The notes beneath the pieces are model-generated. The model ran no database searches, was not told the DNA's origin, and saw nothing but the letters and a program-made list of their open reading frames with translations. A DNA stretch of 64,000 nt from Halalkalibacter nanhaiisediminis (lineage in GTDB: Bacteria; Bacillota; Bacilli; Bacillales; Bacillaceae_D). The stretch's first letter is position 1, and every line of letters begins with the position of its first letter. Positions 27,230 to 36,640 of the stretch are shown here, in pieces. The position numbers and the translations under genes were made by a program. The stretch covers positions 1 through 64,000 of the forward strand of contig NZ_VLKZ01000011.1 in the NCBI RefSeq assembly GCF_007830185.1, read 5' to 3'.

Positions 27230-27265
27230 TAACCACTTCCTAAAAAATAGGGAGTGGTTTTTTTG
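27230..27265 (+). terminator. Terminator downstream of groEL
   Basis: ACCACTTCC / GGGAGTGGT stem followed by a long T-run. It lies 100 nt beyond the att repeat, hence on the inserted side. Confidence 0.8.
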
Positions 27266-27857
27266 TTGTTAAAATTTGCATATCAAGACTATTTAGATGA
27301 CAGACGTTTCACAAGTAAGGCGAATATCAAAAATTACGAAATGTTGCTAGGTAAATTCATTGATTATTGCATTGAAATATTCTTGGTACAGGGATTAGAC
27401 GAGGGGAAGTCATTAATCTTCAATGGTCAGACGTTGATTTCGTAAATAAATCAATATCTGTTTTTGGAAAGAGCAGAAGAAAAGAAACAATTCCTATTAC
27501 GGATAAGTTAGTAAAAGAACTAGCAGGTTATCATACTTTTTGTAAGCAATATTGGGGAATTATAAGTGATTATGTTTTTGTAAAGCGAGATAATAACCAA
27601 CTAACTGAAAATGTTTTAATGCTGATATTTCAATATTTACAGAAAAGATGAATTTCAAAGATGTAAGAGTATCTGCTCACACGTTTCGTCATACATTTTG
27701 TCATAGACTTGCTATGTCTGGTATGAGTGCCTTTGCTATTCAAAAGCTCATGCGACACCAAAATATAGCGGTCGCAATGAAATATGTTGCAATGTGGGGA
27801 AACGAATTGAGAGAGCAAAATGACAAGTATAATCCATTAAATTCATTAGATATTTGA
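27263..27857 (+). pseudogene. Tyrosine recombinase (integrase) pseudogene
   Basis: Pieces of one XerC/D-like integrase in shifting frames. The SAM-like N-terminal piece reads FAYQDYLDDRRFTSKANIKN. A catalytic-core piece in another frame reads GIRRGEVINLQWSDVDF (catalytic Arg), then FGKSRRKETIPITDK. The C-terminal piece SAHTFRHTFCHRLAMSG (H-x-x-R-H) ends with MKYVAMWG (Tyr). Total length is about two thirds of a normal integrase, so it carries an internal deletion as well as frameshifts. It lies next to the left att repeat, where an island integrase is expected. Confidence 0.8.
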
Positions 27858-27870
27858 GGGTGGAGAAAAA

Positions 27871-28026
27871 ATGAGTAAACAGATGAAGCGTATTGCCTAT
27901 TACACCAAGAAAGTAGTACAAGAAGGTGCAAAAGTAAGACCAACATATACAGGTTTTAGAAACTCATTTCGTCACAATAGATTATTATTGTATAAAAAAT
28001 TACTGAATGAGATGCTTAAAGTTTAA
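27871..28026 (+). CDS. Small basic hypothetical protein
   Basis: 51 residues, very basic (MSKQMKRIAYYTKKVV...LLLYKKLLNEMLKV), with GAGGGTGGAG 6 nt before the ATG. It follows the integrase remnant by 13 nt. No known family recognised. It may be an island-borne gene or a fragment. Confidence 0.45.
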   Translation: MSKQMKRIAYYTKKVVQEGAKVRPTYTGFRNSFRHNRLLLYKKLLNEMLKV

Positions 28027-28089
28027 GTAATATATTTGTGGTAGCTACTGCCGTAGTCCGCTCCTTTCTAAATATCTAAAAATGGAATG

Positions 28090-28123
28090 TCAAAACCCTT
28101 TCGCATTTAGGAAAGGGTTTTGA
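28090..28123. terminator. Terminator hairpin
   Basis: TCAAAACCCTTTC / GAAAGGGTTTTGA, perfect 13-bp stem with an 8-nt loop. Probably works for both directions. Confidence 0.7.
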
Positions 28124-28266
28124 TAATATTCAACTACATAACTCGTCAATCAAATAGCTCCTTCACCTTAAAAATGAAAAAATCTATGCTACCTATTTGC
28201 TAACATGGACAAATGATTATGTATTAAGCGGTTTCTTTTTTTGTTCTTCAATTACCCCACTCATTA

Positions 28267-28470
28267 TCAAGCGAATTTTTTCATTTGTTGTTCATACTCC
28301 CAAGCATTATAGTCTGTTTCGTCAAGTGGCTCTTCTTCTTCATATGATGGTGCATCATAATTAACTTCACCATTTAATTCTGCTAAATGTTTATCAGCCA
28401 TTATATCTACTCTTACTACTAGTGTTTTTTGACTATCAAATCTTTCTTCTGCCTTCTTGTAACTGCTAGA
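28267..28470 (-). pseudogene. 3' fragment of an acidic-tailed gene cut by the IS21-type element
   Basis: Open in one minus-strand frame from the IS edge: ...AEERFDSQKTLVVRVDIMADKHLAELNGEV, then the acidic tail PSYEEEEPLDETDYNAWEYE and MKKFA-stop. An ATG at 28401 could give a 44-residue peptide, but its SD is poor and the frame stays open upstream until a stop inside the IS left end. I read it as the C-terminal end of an island gene truncated by the insertion. Family not recognised. Confidence 0.5.
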
Positions 28471-28473
28471 CTA

Positions 28474-29700
28474 AATTGAACAGTTTTTGCTTGATAAAAA
28501 TGAACACTTTCTGCTAATTAACCTCCAATCAGTTAAAATCAAGAAGTATGAATATGACTGATGTACTGGAGGATCGGGAAGGTGTTGAAATTAGAAGTGA
28601 TTGTAGAAGTTCATCAATTGAAACGACAGGGATTTAAAGTTGCAGCTATTGCAAGAAAATGCAATTTATCCAGAACAACAAATGCAAGTAGATTTTGGAG
28701 AATTAAAGATTAGGACATTTGAAGGGAAGTGGATAAAAATATATGTAATTGCCTTTGTACTTTCTCAATCACGTTATTAATATGCGGAGTGGCAAGATCG
28801 GCCTTTTACTACTCGTGATGTGTTACGTTCTCAGGAGAATGCATTTGAGTATTACGGAGGCAGAACAGACGAGATTGTACATGACCAAGATAAGCTTATG
28901 ACAGTAAGTGAAAATGGAGGTGACATTATATATACGGAAGAGTTTCAAGCTTATAAACAGCAAAGAGGGTTTTCGGTTTATTTGTGTAAAGCAGCAGATC
29001 CAGAAACTAAAGGTAAGATTGAAAATGTGGTGAAATTCATTAAAAGAAACTTTGCGAAAAATCGAGTGTATCATCAGCTAGAGACTTGGAATGAGCAATG
29101 TTTAGCTTGGCTTGATAGAAAAGGAAACTATCAAGTACATAACACAATAAAAAAGAGACCTACCGAAGTGTTTGCCCCTGATTATCGAAAAGAATCCTGG
29201 AGGTAAACTATTAGCTACCCATCCTCTTTCAAGAAAAAAAGAGCAGCTGATAAAGAACTCGGATCATTCAAGAGATAAGTCAAAAGGTATACAAGCATAT
29301 ATGGAAACTATAAAAGCTTCTTTTGATGATCAGAAAAAGATTCAACTATTTCTTGAAGAAGTTGAAAAGCGATATCCGAGATACATGCGAGATCAGTTAC
29401 AGATTTTAAGCAGAGCAGTAAAGAACTTTGAACCATTTACTGAATTTGCCTTAGAAATTTGTATTAAACAGACCTTATGGAGTGCCAATGATTTTCATGA
29501 TGTCGTTAGACATTTAGCGAGGACTCAAGAGCAAGAGAGTATTATACCCTCAACTGATATGCCAATTGTAGAAATGTCCTCCACTTACTACAAATAATAC
29601 TCATTGGAACGAGTGGCAAGAACCATATAAGGAAAAAGCTTTGACAATTTTAAAAAGGATGTATGAACTTTACGAAGAACATAAGAAAACACGTCATTAA
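28474..29700 (+). mobile_element. istA: Degenerate IS21-family element (istA remnant)
   Basis: Starts near TGAACAG at 28474. A GTG/TTG start at 28582 gives LKLEVIVEVHQLKRQGFKVAAIARKCNLSRTT (HTH). An internal deletion then joins to MQVDFGELKIR (catalytic Asp of the DDE domain). A stop at 28779 is followed by YAEWQDRPFTTRDVLRSQENAFEYYGG, a later core segment containing HDQDKLM and AADPETKGKIEN (catalytic Glu). Two more frameshifts occur near 29200 and 29590, with the last frame ending KRMYELYEEHKKTRH. No istB partner is present, so the element cannot move by itself. Right end not defined. Confidence 0.8.
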
Positions 29701-29811
29701 TTACTATTAATACCTTAGAATCGTAAATTATTTCATTTTCATTTAGTTCGAAAAATACGACTATACATTAATAAAATAAGGATTTTTTTATAGTGTGTTT
29801 CTTCATATTTA

Positions 29812-29880
29812 ATGTACAAAGAGCGTAAGAAATACGGTCTTAAAGGTGCTCGTCGTGCGCCTCAGTTCTCAAAGCGTTAA
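29812..29880 (+). repeat. Displaced 3' end of rpsI (S9), left copy
   Basis: Reads MYKERKKYGLKGARRAPQFSKR-stop, which is the C-terminal end of ribosomal protein S9. The rest of rpsI is missing, and the preceding 16 nt (TTTCTTCATATTTAAT) are not rpsI sequence. The same 16 nt (one change) precede another rpsI fragment at 37569. This is what an old attachment-site junction in rpsI would look like. Confidence 0.75.
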
Positions 29881-30006
29881 TTATCAACATTTCAAAGGCT
29901 CTCAACCGATTTGGTTGAAGTTCTTCAAAACGCGTTTGATTACTAGCACAAGTTGAGTCAACTCAGAATATCCTTTAGAAAATAGTTTGAAGAAAGGAAA
30001 CTAAAA

Positions 30007-30525
30007 ATGGAAAACGGAAATAATCGTTCAATTTACATCATATCGGGTCCATATGGAGTGGGAAAATCTACGATAACAAAAGAGCTTACCCAGGAGATGG
30101 ATAAAGTTGCATTAATCGAAGGTGACCAAATCAAATTAATGTTCAAAGGAAAAACCCCGCCAACGATGGGAGAAGAGGCTTCAATTGTATGGAGAAATAT
30201 TCTTTCTTTAACATGGAATTTCGTTGAAGAAAACATTAATGTAATTATTGATTATGTTGTTGGAACGGAAGTAGAGTGGTTTCCCATGTACTTCTCGGAT
30301 TTAAATGTAAAGATTTATTATGTTGTATTAAGTGCGGATGAAAATACACTTATTTCTCGACTAAATGAAAGAGGGGATGATTTTTTAATAGAAGGATCTT
30401 TAATGTTATTAAATCAATTTAAAAACTTTTTACCAAACAAAGACTATCTATATGATACAACCAATAAACGGCCAGTCGAAATCATTCAAGATTTAAAAAG
30501 CCGCATTGATCAATTTTGTCTTTAA
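30007..30525 (+). CDS. P-loop small-molecule kinase-like protein
   Basis: 172 residues, AAA_33/zeta-like fold. Walker A GPYGVGKST is at residues 14-22. A lid-like stretch SRLNERGDD follows around residue 117. The middle shows IEGDQIKLMF (substrate Asp). The family phosphorylates small molecules (antibiotics, shikimate, nucleosides, UDP-GlcNAc); the substrate here is unknown. SD AAAGGAA. It stands alone between the left rpsI fragment and the nucleotide-sugar cluster. Confidence 0.75.
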   Translation: MENGNNRSIYIISGPYGVGKSTITKELTQEMDKVALIEGDQIKLMFKGKTPPTMGEEASIVWRNILSLTWNFVEENINVIIDYVVGTEVEWFPMYFSDLNVKIYYVVLSADENTLISRLNERGDDFLIEGSLMLLNQFKNFLPNKDYLYDTTNKRPVEIIQDLKSRIDQFCL

Positions 30526-30762
30526 CTCTCCTTACCTTCGTTTATATGTAAATGCTCTCAATAATTTTCCCCCTCTCTGAACATCTTAAAATATTTTCTC
30601 CTTTTTACAGTTAAAGACACATGTAACTTTCCTTTTTAAAAACGGGTTTTAATCTGTCCGATATGCCGTAACAATTTTAGAAGTTAAGAATATGTTATAA
30701 AGAAATTCGCGTAGCAGGCAATTTCATGTGGTGCAAACAAAACCTAAGAAAGGAGTAATCAT
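30526..30762. other. Intergenic region before the sugar cluster
   Basis: T-rich stretch following the kinase, then a possible -10 TATAAA near 30698. No ORF, repeat or known leader motif seen. Confidence 0.3.
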
Positions 30763-31551
30763 GTGAAGGTCGTAATTTTAGCAGGTGGGTTTGGCACGAG
30801 AATAAGCGAAGAAACCCATTTAAAGCCGAAACCTATGATAGAAATTGGTGAAAAGCCAATCCTATGGCACATAATGAAACTCTACTCTAGTTATGGATAC
30901 AACGATTTTATTATCTGCTTAGGGTATAAGAGTCATGTTATCAAGGAATATTTTTTTAATTATTTCCTTTATAATTCTGATTTAACCTTTAAATTTCATA
31001 AGGGAAATGAATTCATTATTCACCAACATTCGGTTGAACCCTGGAAGGTTACCTTGATTGACACAGGTTTAAACACAATGACGGGCGGCCGTATCAAGAA
31101 AGTACAGGATTATGTCGGGAATCAGCCGTTTATGATGACGTATGGTGACGGAGTCAGTGATGTAAATATTAAGGAATTAGTAGAATTCCATCGTTCTCAT
31201 GGGAAGCTGGCTACATTAACTTCAACACAGCCAGGGGGCAGGTTTGGTGTGTTGTCTTTGTCATCTGATCAGAAGGTAGAAAAGTTTCAGGAGAAGATAC
31301 AAGGAGATGGCGGATGGATAAATGCCGGCTTTTTGGTATTGCAGCCACAAGTATTTAATTATTTAAATCAGGGCGAACAAACAATATTTGAAAAGGAACC
31401 GCTAGAAACCCTGGCTAAGGAAGGTCAATTAATGGCCTATAAACATAGCGGGTTTTGGTATCCAATGGATACCTTACGTGATAAAAAATATTTACAAGAA
31501 TTGTGGGAGTCCAACAAAGCTCCTTGGAAAATATGGGATAAAAATAATTAA
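30763..31551 (+). CDS. rfbF: Glucose-1-phosphate cytidylyltransferase (RfbF-like)
   Basis: 262 residues, typical length. It makes CDP-glucose from glucose-1-phosphate and CTP, the entry to CDP-linked deoxysugars. The nucleotidyltransferase signature is GGFGTRISEET followed by KPKPMIEIG; MMTYGDGVSDVN is the metal-binding Asp loop; the C-terminal HSGFWYPMDTLRDK is diagnostic of RfbF against other sugar nucleotidyltransferases. GTG start at 30763, SD AAAGGAG. First gene of the cluster. Confidence 0.88.
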   Translation: MKVVILAGGFGTRISEETHLKPKPMIEIGEKPILWHIMKLYSSYGYNDFIICLGYKSHVIKEYFFNYFLYNSDLTFKFHKGNEFIIHQHSVEPWKVTLIDTGLNTMTGGRIKKVQDYVGNQPFMMTYGDGVSDVNIKELVEFHRSHGKLATLTSTQPGGRFGVLSLSSDQKVEKFQEKIQGDGGWINAGFLVLQPQVFNYLNQGEQTIFEKEPLETLAKEGQLMAYKHSGFWYPMDTLRDKKYLQELWESNKAPWKIWDKNN

Positions 31552-31622
31552 TAAGATGCGAGGACGCAACTGCAGCAGTTGTAATTATATTCAGGAAAAA
31601 GAATTAATGTGGAGTGGATTAA

Positions 31623-32723
31623 ATGGAAACAGTTAAAAACCATACCATTTATCAATCAGATCTTCAGTATATATTCAATAATCTTGACCAGTCTGAAATC
31701 GAAAAACTTAAGGATTCATCCATCCTAATTACGGGTTGCGCTGGATTTTTAGGCTATTACTTCATGTCATTTTTATCTGACAATTCAGAACGGATTGGGA
31801 TTAAAAAAATTATTGGGATTGACAATTTTAAACTTGGAAAACCTAACTGGATTACGGATTTAAGCACAGCAAATGAAAAGATTGAACTATATAATTTTGA
31901 TATTACGCAGTTTGCATCATTTGATGCTAATAAAATTAACGATGCCGATTTTATTATCCACATGGCTTCCATCGCCTCGCCGACCTTTTACCGTAAATAT
32001 CCTCTTGAAACCATTGATGCAAATGTATCAGGACTAAGGGCTTTGCTGAATTTTTATAAGGATAAAAAAATTAAAGGGTTTTTGTTTTTCTCAAGCAGTG
32101 AAGTGTATGGTGACCCATTTCCAAATTATATTCCGACTTCCGAGGAGTATAGAGGGAATGTGAACATGATAGGACCACGTGCATGTTATGATGAGGCAAA
32201 ACGATTCGGAGAGACGCTATGTTATTTATACGCCGAAAAATTCGGCATGCCGATTTCCATAGTCAGGCCATTTAATAATTTTGGACCGGGAATGAGATTG
32301 AATGATATGCGGGTTCCTGCGGATTTTGCAAAAGCCATTATAGAGAATAAACAACTGGTCATGCATTCCGACGGAAAACCAACTCGGACATTTTGTTACG
32401 TGACAGATGCAATCACTGGTTATTTAAAAGCTCTATTATATGAACCGTTTGACTACTTTAATATAGGAATAGATCAACCGGAAATTTCGATTAAAGATTT
32501 GGCTCAAATATATAAGGATATAGGCTCAGTCCTTTTTGGTTTTAATCAGTCTATCGAATTTAGAGAATCCGAAGAAAAGGTGTATTTAACCCATAATCCT
32601 CTGAGAAGATGCCCGGATATTTCAAAGGCTAAAAAAATTCTGAACTATTCCCCGTCCATTTTAATCGACGAAGGTGTTTATCGCTTTTTAACCTTTTTGA
32701 AGGAAGAAGGTGATATTCATTGA
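31623..32723 (+). CDS. NAD-dependent sugar epimerase/dehydratase, UDP-glucuronate decarboxylase-like
   Basis: 366-residue extended SDR. The NAD motif GCAGFLG is at residues 38-44. FSSSEVYGDP and RACYDEAKR hold the catalytic Ser and the YxxxK pair. The GPRACYDEAKRF wording is closest to UDP-xylose synthase (UXS) types, which decarboxylate UDP-glucuronate, and the next gene would supply that substrate. A CDP-glucose 4,6-dehydratase role would suit the rfbF neighbour but fits the motif less well. The stop overlaps the next start by 4 nt. Confidence 0.75.
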   Translation: METVKNHTIYQSDLQYIFNNLDQSEIEKLKDSSILITGCAGFLGYYFMSFLSDNSERIGIKKIIGIDNFKLGKPNWITDLSTANEKIELYNFDITQFASFDANKINDADFIIHMASIASPTFYRKYPLETIDANVSGLRALLNFYKDKKIKGFLFFSSSEVYGDPFPNYIPTSEEYRGNVNMIGPRACYDEAKRFGETLCYLYAEKFGMPISIVRPFNNFGPGMRLNDMRVPADFAKAIIENKQLVMHSDGKPTRTFCYVTDAITGYLKALLYEPFDYFNIGIDQPEISIKDLAQIYKDIGSVLFGFNQSIEFRESEEKVYLTHNPLRRCPDISKAKKILNYSPSILIDEGVYRFLTFLKEEGDIH

Positions 32724-33973
32724 TTACGGTAATTGGCCTTGGATTTGTGGGATTGACAACAGCTCTAGGATTTAGCGATAAAGGCTACCGTGTTTACGGT
32801 TATGATATTAATGAAAAAAAGAAAGATCAATTAAGAAAAGGGGAAATTCCTTTTTATGAACCTTATCTTAATGGAAAATTAAAACAGCACTTAAACAAAG
32901 GATTTACAATTGTGGACGATTTACAAGAAGCCGTAATCAACAGTCAAGTTATTTTTCTCTGTGTGGGAACACCGAGCAAAGCAGATGGCAGTGCGGATTT
33001 AGGCTATATTTTCGATGCGATTAATAGTTTAACTGGCTATATAACAAAACCGGAATTTAAAGTATTAGTTGTTAAATCCACTATTCCGCCATCCACAACA
33101 AGAGAAAGGATTAAACCTTATTTAGAACAATTAGGTTTTAAGGTTGGCATTGATATTGGCTTAACCAATAATCCTGAATTTTTACGAGAAGGGTATGCTT
33201 GGGAAGATTTTATGAATCCGGATCGAATTGTTATCGGACAGGAAGATGAGAAAAGCGGACAAATAGTCGAAACCATTTATCACCCTTTTAATGCCCCGAT
33301 ATATCGGGTTACTCTAAATACTGCTGAATATATTAAGTATTTATCTAACACATTGCTGGCAACTCTTATCAGTTTCGCAAATGAACAGTCGCTCATCGCC
33401 AAGTCCATCGGAGAGATTGATATTAAGAACGCCTTTAAGGTTTTACATCTCGACAGAAGATGGTTTGGTTCACCCGCTAATATGACCTCCTATGCTTTTC
33501 CAGGTTGTGGCTTTGGCGGCTACTGCCTTCCTAAGGATACGATGGCTTTAGTGAGTCAGTCCTTAAAGAATTCTTACACACCGGAACTACTAAGAAGTGT
33601 CTTAAAAGTAAACGAAACGATTAAAGAATTTGTTATCTGTGATGTAGTAAGTAAAGCAGAAGAGAATGAGTATATAGGAATCCTCGGGTTGGCATTTAAG
33701 CCAAATTCAAATGACATTAGGGATACACCGGCAAAAGCAATAATTCAAGGGTTGCTGCAAAAAGGGTACAAGAATATTATCGCCTATGATCCTATGGCAA
33801 ACGAAGAGTTTAAAGAGGCATACGGTCTTCCTATTGAATATGCTCCTAATCTGCCATCACTTCTTTCAAGGGTTGATCATGTTGTTATCGTAACGGCCTG
33901 GGATGAATTTATTAAAAACGAAGAGTTGATAAAGAAGAAGAATGTTATTGATTATCGTTATATTTACCAATAG
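32720..33973 (+). CDS. UDP-glucose 6-dehydrogenase family protein
   Basis: 417 residues. It oxidises UDP-glucose (or a related UDP-sugar) to the uronate with two NAD+. The N-terminal Rossmann motif is GLGFVGLTTALGF. PGCGFGGYCLPKD holds the catalytic Cys (about residue 258). GLAFKPNSNDIRDTPA is the C-terminal UDP-binding signature. TTG start overlapping the previous stop; SD AGAAGGTGAT. Together with the UXS-like gene this could make UDP-xylose. Confidence 0.87.
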   Translation: MITVIGLGFVGLTTALGFSDKGYRVYGYDINEKKKDQLRKGEIPFYEPYLNGKLKQHLNKGFTIVDDLQEAVINSQVIFLCVGTPSKADGSADLGYIFDAINSLTGYITKPEFKVLVVKSTIPPSTTRERIKPYLEQLGFKVGIDIGLTNNPEFLREGYAWEDFMNPDRIVIGQEDEKSGQIVETIYHPFNAPIYRVTLNTAEYIKYLSNTLLATLISFANEQSLIAKSIGEIDIKNAFKVLHLDRRWFGSPANMTSYAFPGCGFGGYCLPKDTMALVSQSLKNSYTPELLRSVLKVNETIKEFVICDVVSKAEENEYIGILGLAFKPNSNDIRDTPAKAIIQGLLQKGYKNIIAYDPMANEEFKEAYGLPIEYAPNLPSLLSRVDHVVIVTAWDEFIKNEELIKKKNVIDYRYIYQ

Positions 33974-34018
33974 TAAAAGGAAGGCTAAGCCGCCCCAAAA
34001 TTGAAAGGAGATTGAACA

Positions 34019-35623
34019 GTGAAACATTATTACTGCTCAACGTTTAGTAAGGATTACGCCTATAAAGGTTTATTATTATACAACTCAATTGAACAACATG
34101 ATAAGGATTTTAACTTTTTTATGATATGTCTTCATGAAGAAGCAAAAAATTTATTTGAGAAAATGAATCTAGCTAATGCAATTATAATAAGTTTAGAGGA
34201 GGTTGAAAAGGAAGACAAAGAATTATTATCGGTAAAAAGTTCTCGAAATGACAAGGAATATATTTGGACATCTAAAGCGTCAGTATGTCTATACCTATTA
34301 AACCATTTCCAAGAAATCGATCATATTGTATGGCTGGACGGGGATACCTTCTTCCTATCAAATCCAGATCCTATATTTACCGAATGGGGTGATTACTCTG
34401 TTACGCTGACAGGCGAAAAATGGCTTGAAGAACATAGTATGCTTGGTGAAACGAACGGCATTTACAATACTGGTTTTATGGGTTTTAAAAGAGATGAATA
34501 CTCGATGGAATGCCTTCATTGGTTTAGAGAAAAGCTGATAGAATGGTGTTTTGACAGATGGGAAAAAGGACGTTGGAGCGACCAGGTATATGCAAATGAT
34601 TGGCCTGACAGATTTCAAAATGTTGGAGTTATCGAGAATGTAGGCGTCAATCTTACTCCTTATATCATAAATTACAAGTTATTAGAAAGTCCAGTTATTA
34701 AAACAGACCAAGATATATTGATCAATAATGAAAAAATAATATTTTTCCATTTCTATGGGTTTAAATACTATGACGGCAATGTCTTTGATATTTGTAATTA
34801 TGTCATGAATTGCAGGGATGACGTCACCAAGCATATTTATATTCCATATATAAATGCCTCAATAACAATGATAGATAAAATAAAAGACGTTGACGTTGAC
34901 GGTGATTTTGTCCAAGAAAAGGACGTAAAGGATTATCATATAAGAAATTATTTTAACCTTGACATAAATGTGTCAACAGAAGAAGAGAAATATAATATTT
35001 GTACCATTATGGGGAAAGAGACACTAGAACAAGTTTTAGCATTTTATAACTCCCTTAAGCTGAATACCCCGAATTTCCAACTATGGATTTGCTGCCTAGA
35101 CGATACAACCTATTCCTACTTAAACAAATTGTGTTTAGACCATGTCATTCTCATTTCTTTAAAAAACATTGAGGGCAACGAGCTATTGAGCATTAAAGAC
35201 ACTCGAAACTCGAATGAATATTTCCGGACATTAAAATCTTCCTTTATTTCATATGTATTTAAAAATAATTATCAAGTGAATTCGATTGTTTATACCGACG
35301 CTGATCATAACTTTGTAACAGATTATAATCGTATATTTGCTGAGCTGAAGCAAAAAAACTCTATTTTAATTGTCAATAGGTCCATTTCTGTCGAAGAAGA
35401 AAAGAAATATGGCGTTTATGATGCGGGACTAATTGGATTTAAAAGAAATGAAATCGGACTTGAGTGCCTATACCAATGGAAGAAGGATTGTATTCAGTGG
35501 TGTTTTAATAAAGTGGAAGAAGATCGCTGGTTAGAGCAAAAGTATTTAGAAAAATGGCCTCATCTGTTTTCAGGAGTGAAAGTTATGGAGATCCCCACTA
35601 GAACTCCTGAACTGGAAAAATAA
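34019..35623 (+). CDS. Glycosyltransferase-like protein with two tandem GT domains
   Basis: 534 residues made of two related halves (about 1-285 and 320-534). Each has an N-terminal strand (YYCSTFSKDYAYKGL / YNICTIMGKETLEQV), an LLS(V/I)K-(S/T)R-N segment, a DxD metal motif (D107-G-D109; D427-A-D429), a G(I/V)Y(N/D)(T/A)G-(F/L)(M/I)GFKR motif and an (E/Q)WCF...RW...W-P ending. The fold resembles nucleotide-diphospho-sugar transferases of GT8 kind. No signal or membrane helix, so it is cytosolic. GTG start, SD AAAGGAG. Likely assembles the glycan for the cluster's sugars. Confidence 0.75.
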   Translation: MKHYYCSTFSKDYAYKGLLLYNSIEQHDKDFNFFMICLHEEAKNLFEKMNLANAIIISLEEVEKEDKELLSVKSSRNDKEYIWTSKASVCLYLLNHFQEIDHIVWLDGDTFFLSNPDPIFTEWGDYSVTLTGEKWLEEHSMLGETNGIYNTGFMGFKRDEYSMECLHWFREKLIEWCFDRWEKGRWSDQVYANDWPDRFQNVGVIENVGVNLTPYIINYKLLESPVIKTDQDILINNEKIIFFHFYGFKYYDGNVFDICNYVMNCRDDVTKHIYIPYINASITMIDKIKDVDVDGDFVQEKDVKDYHIRNYFNLDINVSTEEEKYNICTIMGKETLEQVLAFYNSLKLNTPNFQLWICCLDDTTYSYLNKLCLDHVILISLKNIEGNELLSIKDTRNSNEYFRTLKSSFISYVFKNNYQVNSIVYTDADHNFVTDYNRIFAELKQKNSILIVNRSISVEEEKKYGVYDAGLIGFKRNEIGLECLYQWKKDCIQWCFNKVEEDRWLEQKYLEKWPHLFSGVKVMEIPTRTPELEK

Positions 35624-35637
35624 CAATGGAGGAGAAT

Positions 35638-36609
35638 ATGGCGGTGACTAATCGTTTTGATAATCAAAAGATTCTTATTACCGGTGCCAATGGTTTCATT
35701 GGTTCTCATGTAGTTCAAAAAATGGTGAAAGAACAAGCCAATGTATCCATTATCGTTAGGGAATCATCCGACTTATGGAGAATTGAAGAATTAAAAAAGG
35801 AGATTGATATCCATCGGATTGATTTAAGAGATTCCTCGTCAATTGATCATTGCGTAAAACAGCTTAAGCCCGATTATATTTTTCATGTTGGGGCATATGG
35901 TGTAGATTCTAGACAAAAGGATTATTTTACGGCAGTTAACACAAATGTAATTGGGACAATGCATATGTTAAACTCACTAAAAGACGTAGGATGCAAGAAG
36001 TTTATTAATATCGGAACTTGTATGGAGTACGGCGATAAAAAGGAAATCATCAAAGAGGACTCCCACTTGGAGCCTGATAGTATTTACGGAAGTACGAAAG
36101 CATCGGCATCCATCATTGCCCACCAACTTGCTGCAGAAAATAATATAGATATTGTAACGTTAAGACCTTTCGGTGTATTTGGTGAAAAAGAGGGAAGCCA
36201 TAAATTCTTTCCGTATATCATTTTGTCTATTTTAGAAGACAAAGATGTGAATTTAACTCCGTGTGAGCAATATAGGGATTATTGTTATATAGACAACATT
36301 ATCGAAGGTTTTATTTTGGCTGCCCAAAACAGGACGATAAAAAACGAAATATTCAATATCGGCAGCGGCAGTATTAATAAGCTAAAGCACTATGTTGACA
36401 TGATTTACAATCAAATGGGCCTAAATAAAACACCTAATTACGGTGCCTTATCTTATAGGGAAAATGAAGTTTGGAGACAACAGCCAGATACCTCAAAAAT
36501 TAAAAACCTTTTAAATTGGGAACCAAAGATCAGTCTCCATGACGGTATAGAAAGAACCATTGATTGGTATAAGGAAAATAAAGAGAAATTTACAGGAAAA
36601 GGAAGATGA
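35638..36609 (+). CDS. NAD(P)-dependent sugar 4-ketoreductase/epimerase (SDR)
   Basis: 323 residues. The NAD motif GANGFIGSH is near the N-terminus. The catalytic IGTCMEYGD segment and YGSTKAS (YxxxK) follow, and RDYCYIDNIIEGF is the substrate-side signature. Similar to CDP-abequose/CDP-paratose-type synthases and GalE-like enzymes, which suits a cluster with RfbF. The ATG at 35638 is preferred because GGAGG precedes it; an ATG 12 nt earlier has no SD. Confidence 0.8.
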   Translation: MAVTNRFDNQKILITGANGFIGSHVVQKMVKEQANVSIIVRESSDLWRIEELKKEIDIHRIDLRDSSSIDHCVKQLKPDYIFHVGAYGVDSRQKDYFTAVNTNVIGTMHMLNSLKDVGCKKFINIGTCMEYGDKKEIIKEDSHLEPDSIYGSTKASASIIAHQLAAENNIDIVTLRPFGVFGEKEGSHKFFPYIILSILEDKDVNLTPCEQYRDYCYIDNIIEGFILAAQNRTIKNEIFNIGSGSINKLKHYVDMIYNQMGLNKTPNYGALSYRENEVWRQQPDTSKIKNLLNWEPKISLHDGIERTIDWYKENKEKFTGKGR

Positions 36610-36640
36610 TGTTCACGGTATTGGATGAGAAGGAGTTGTT

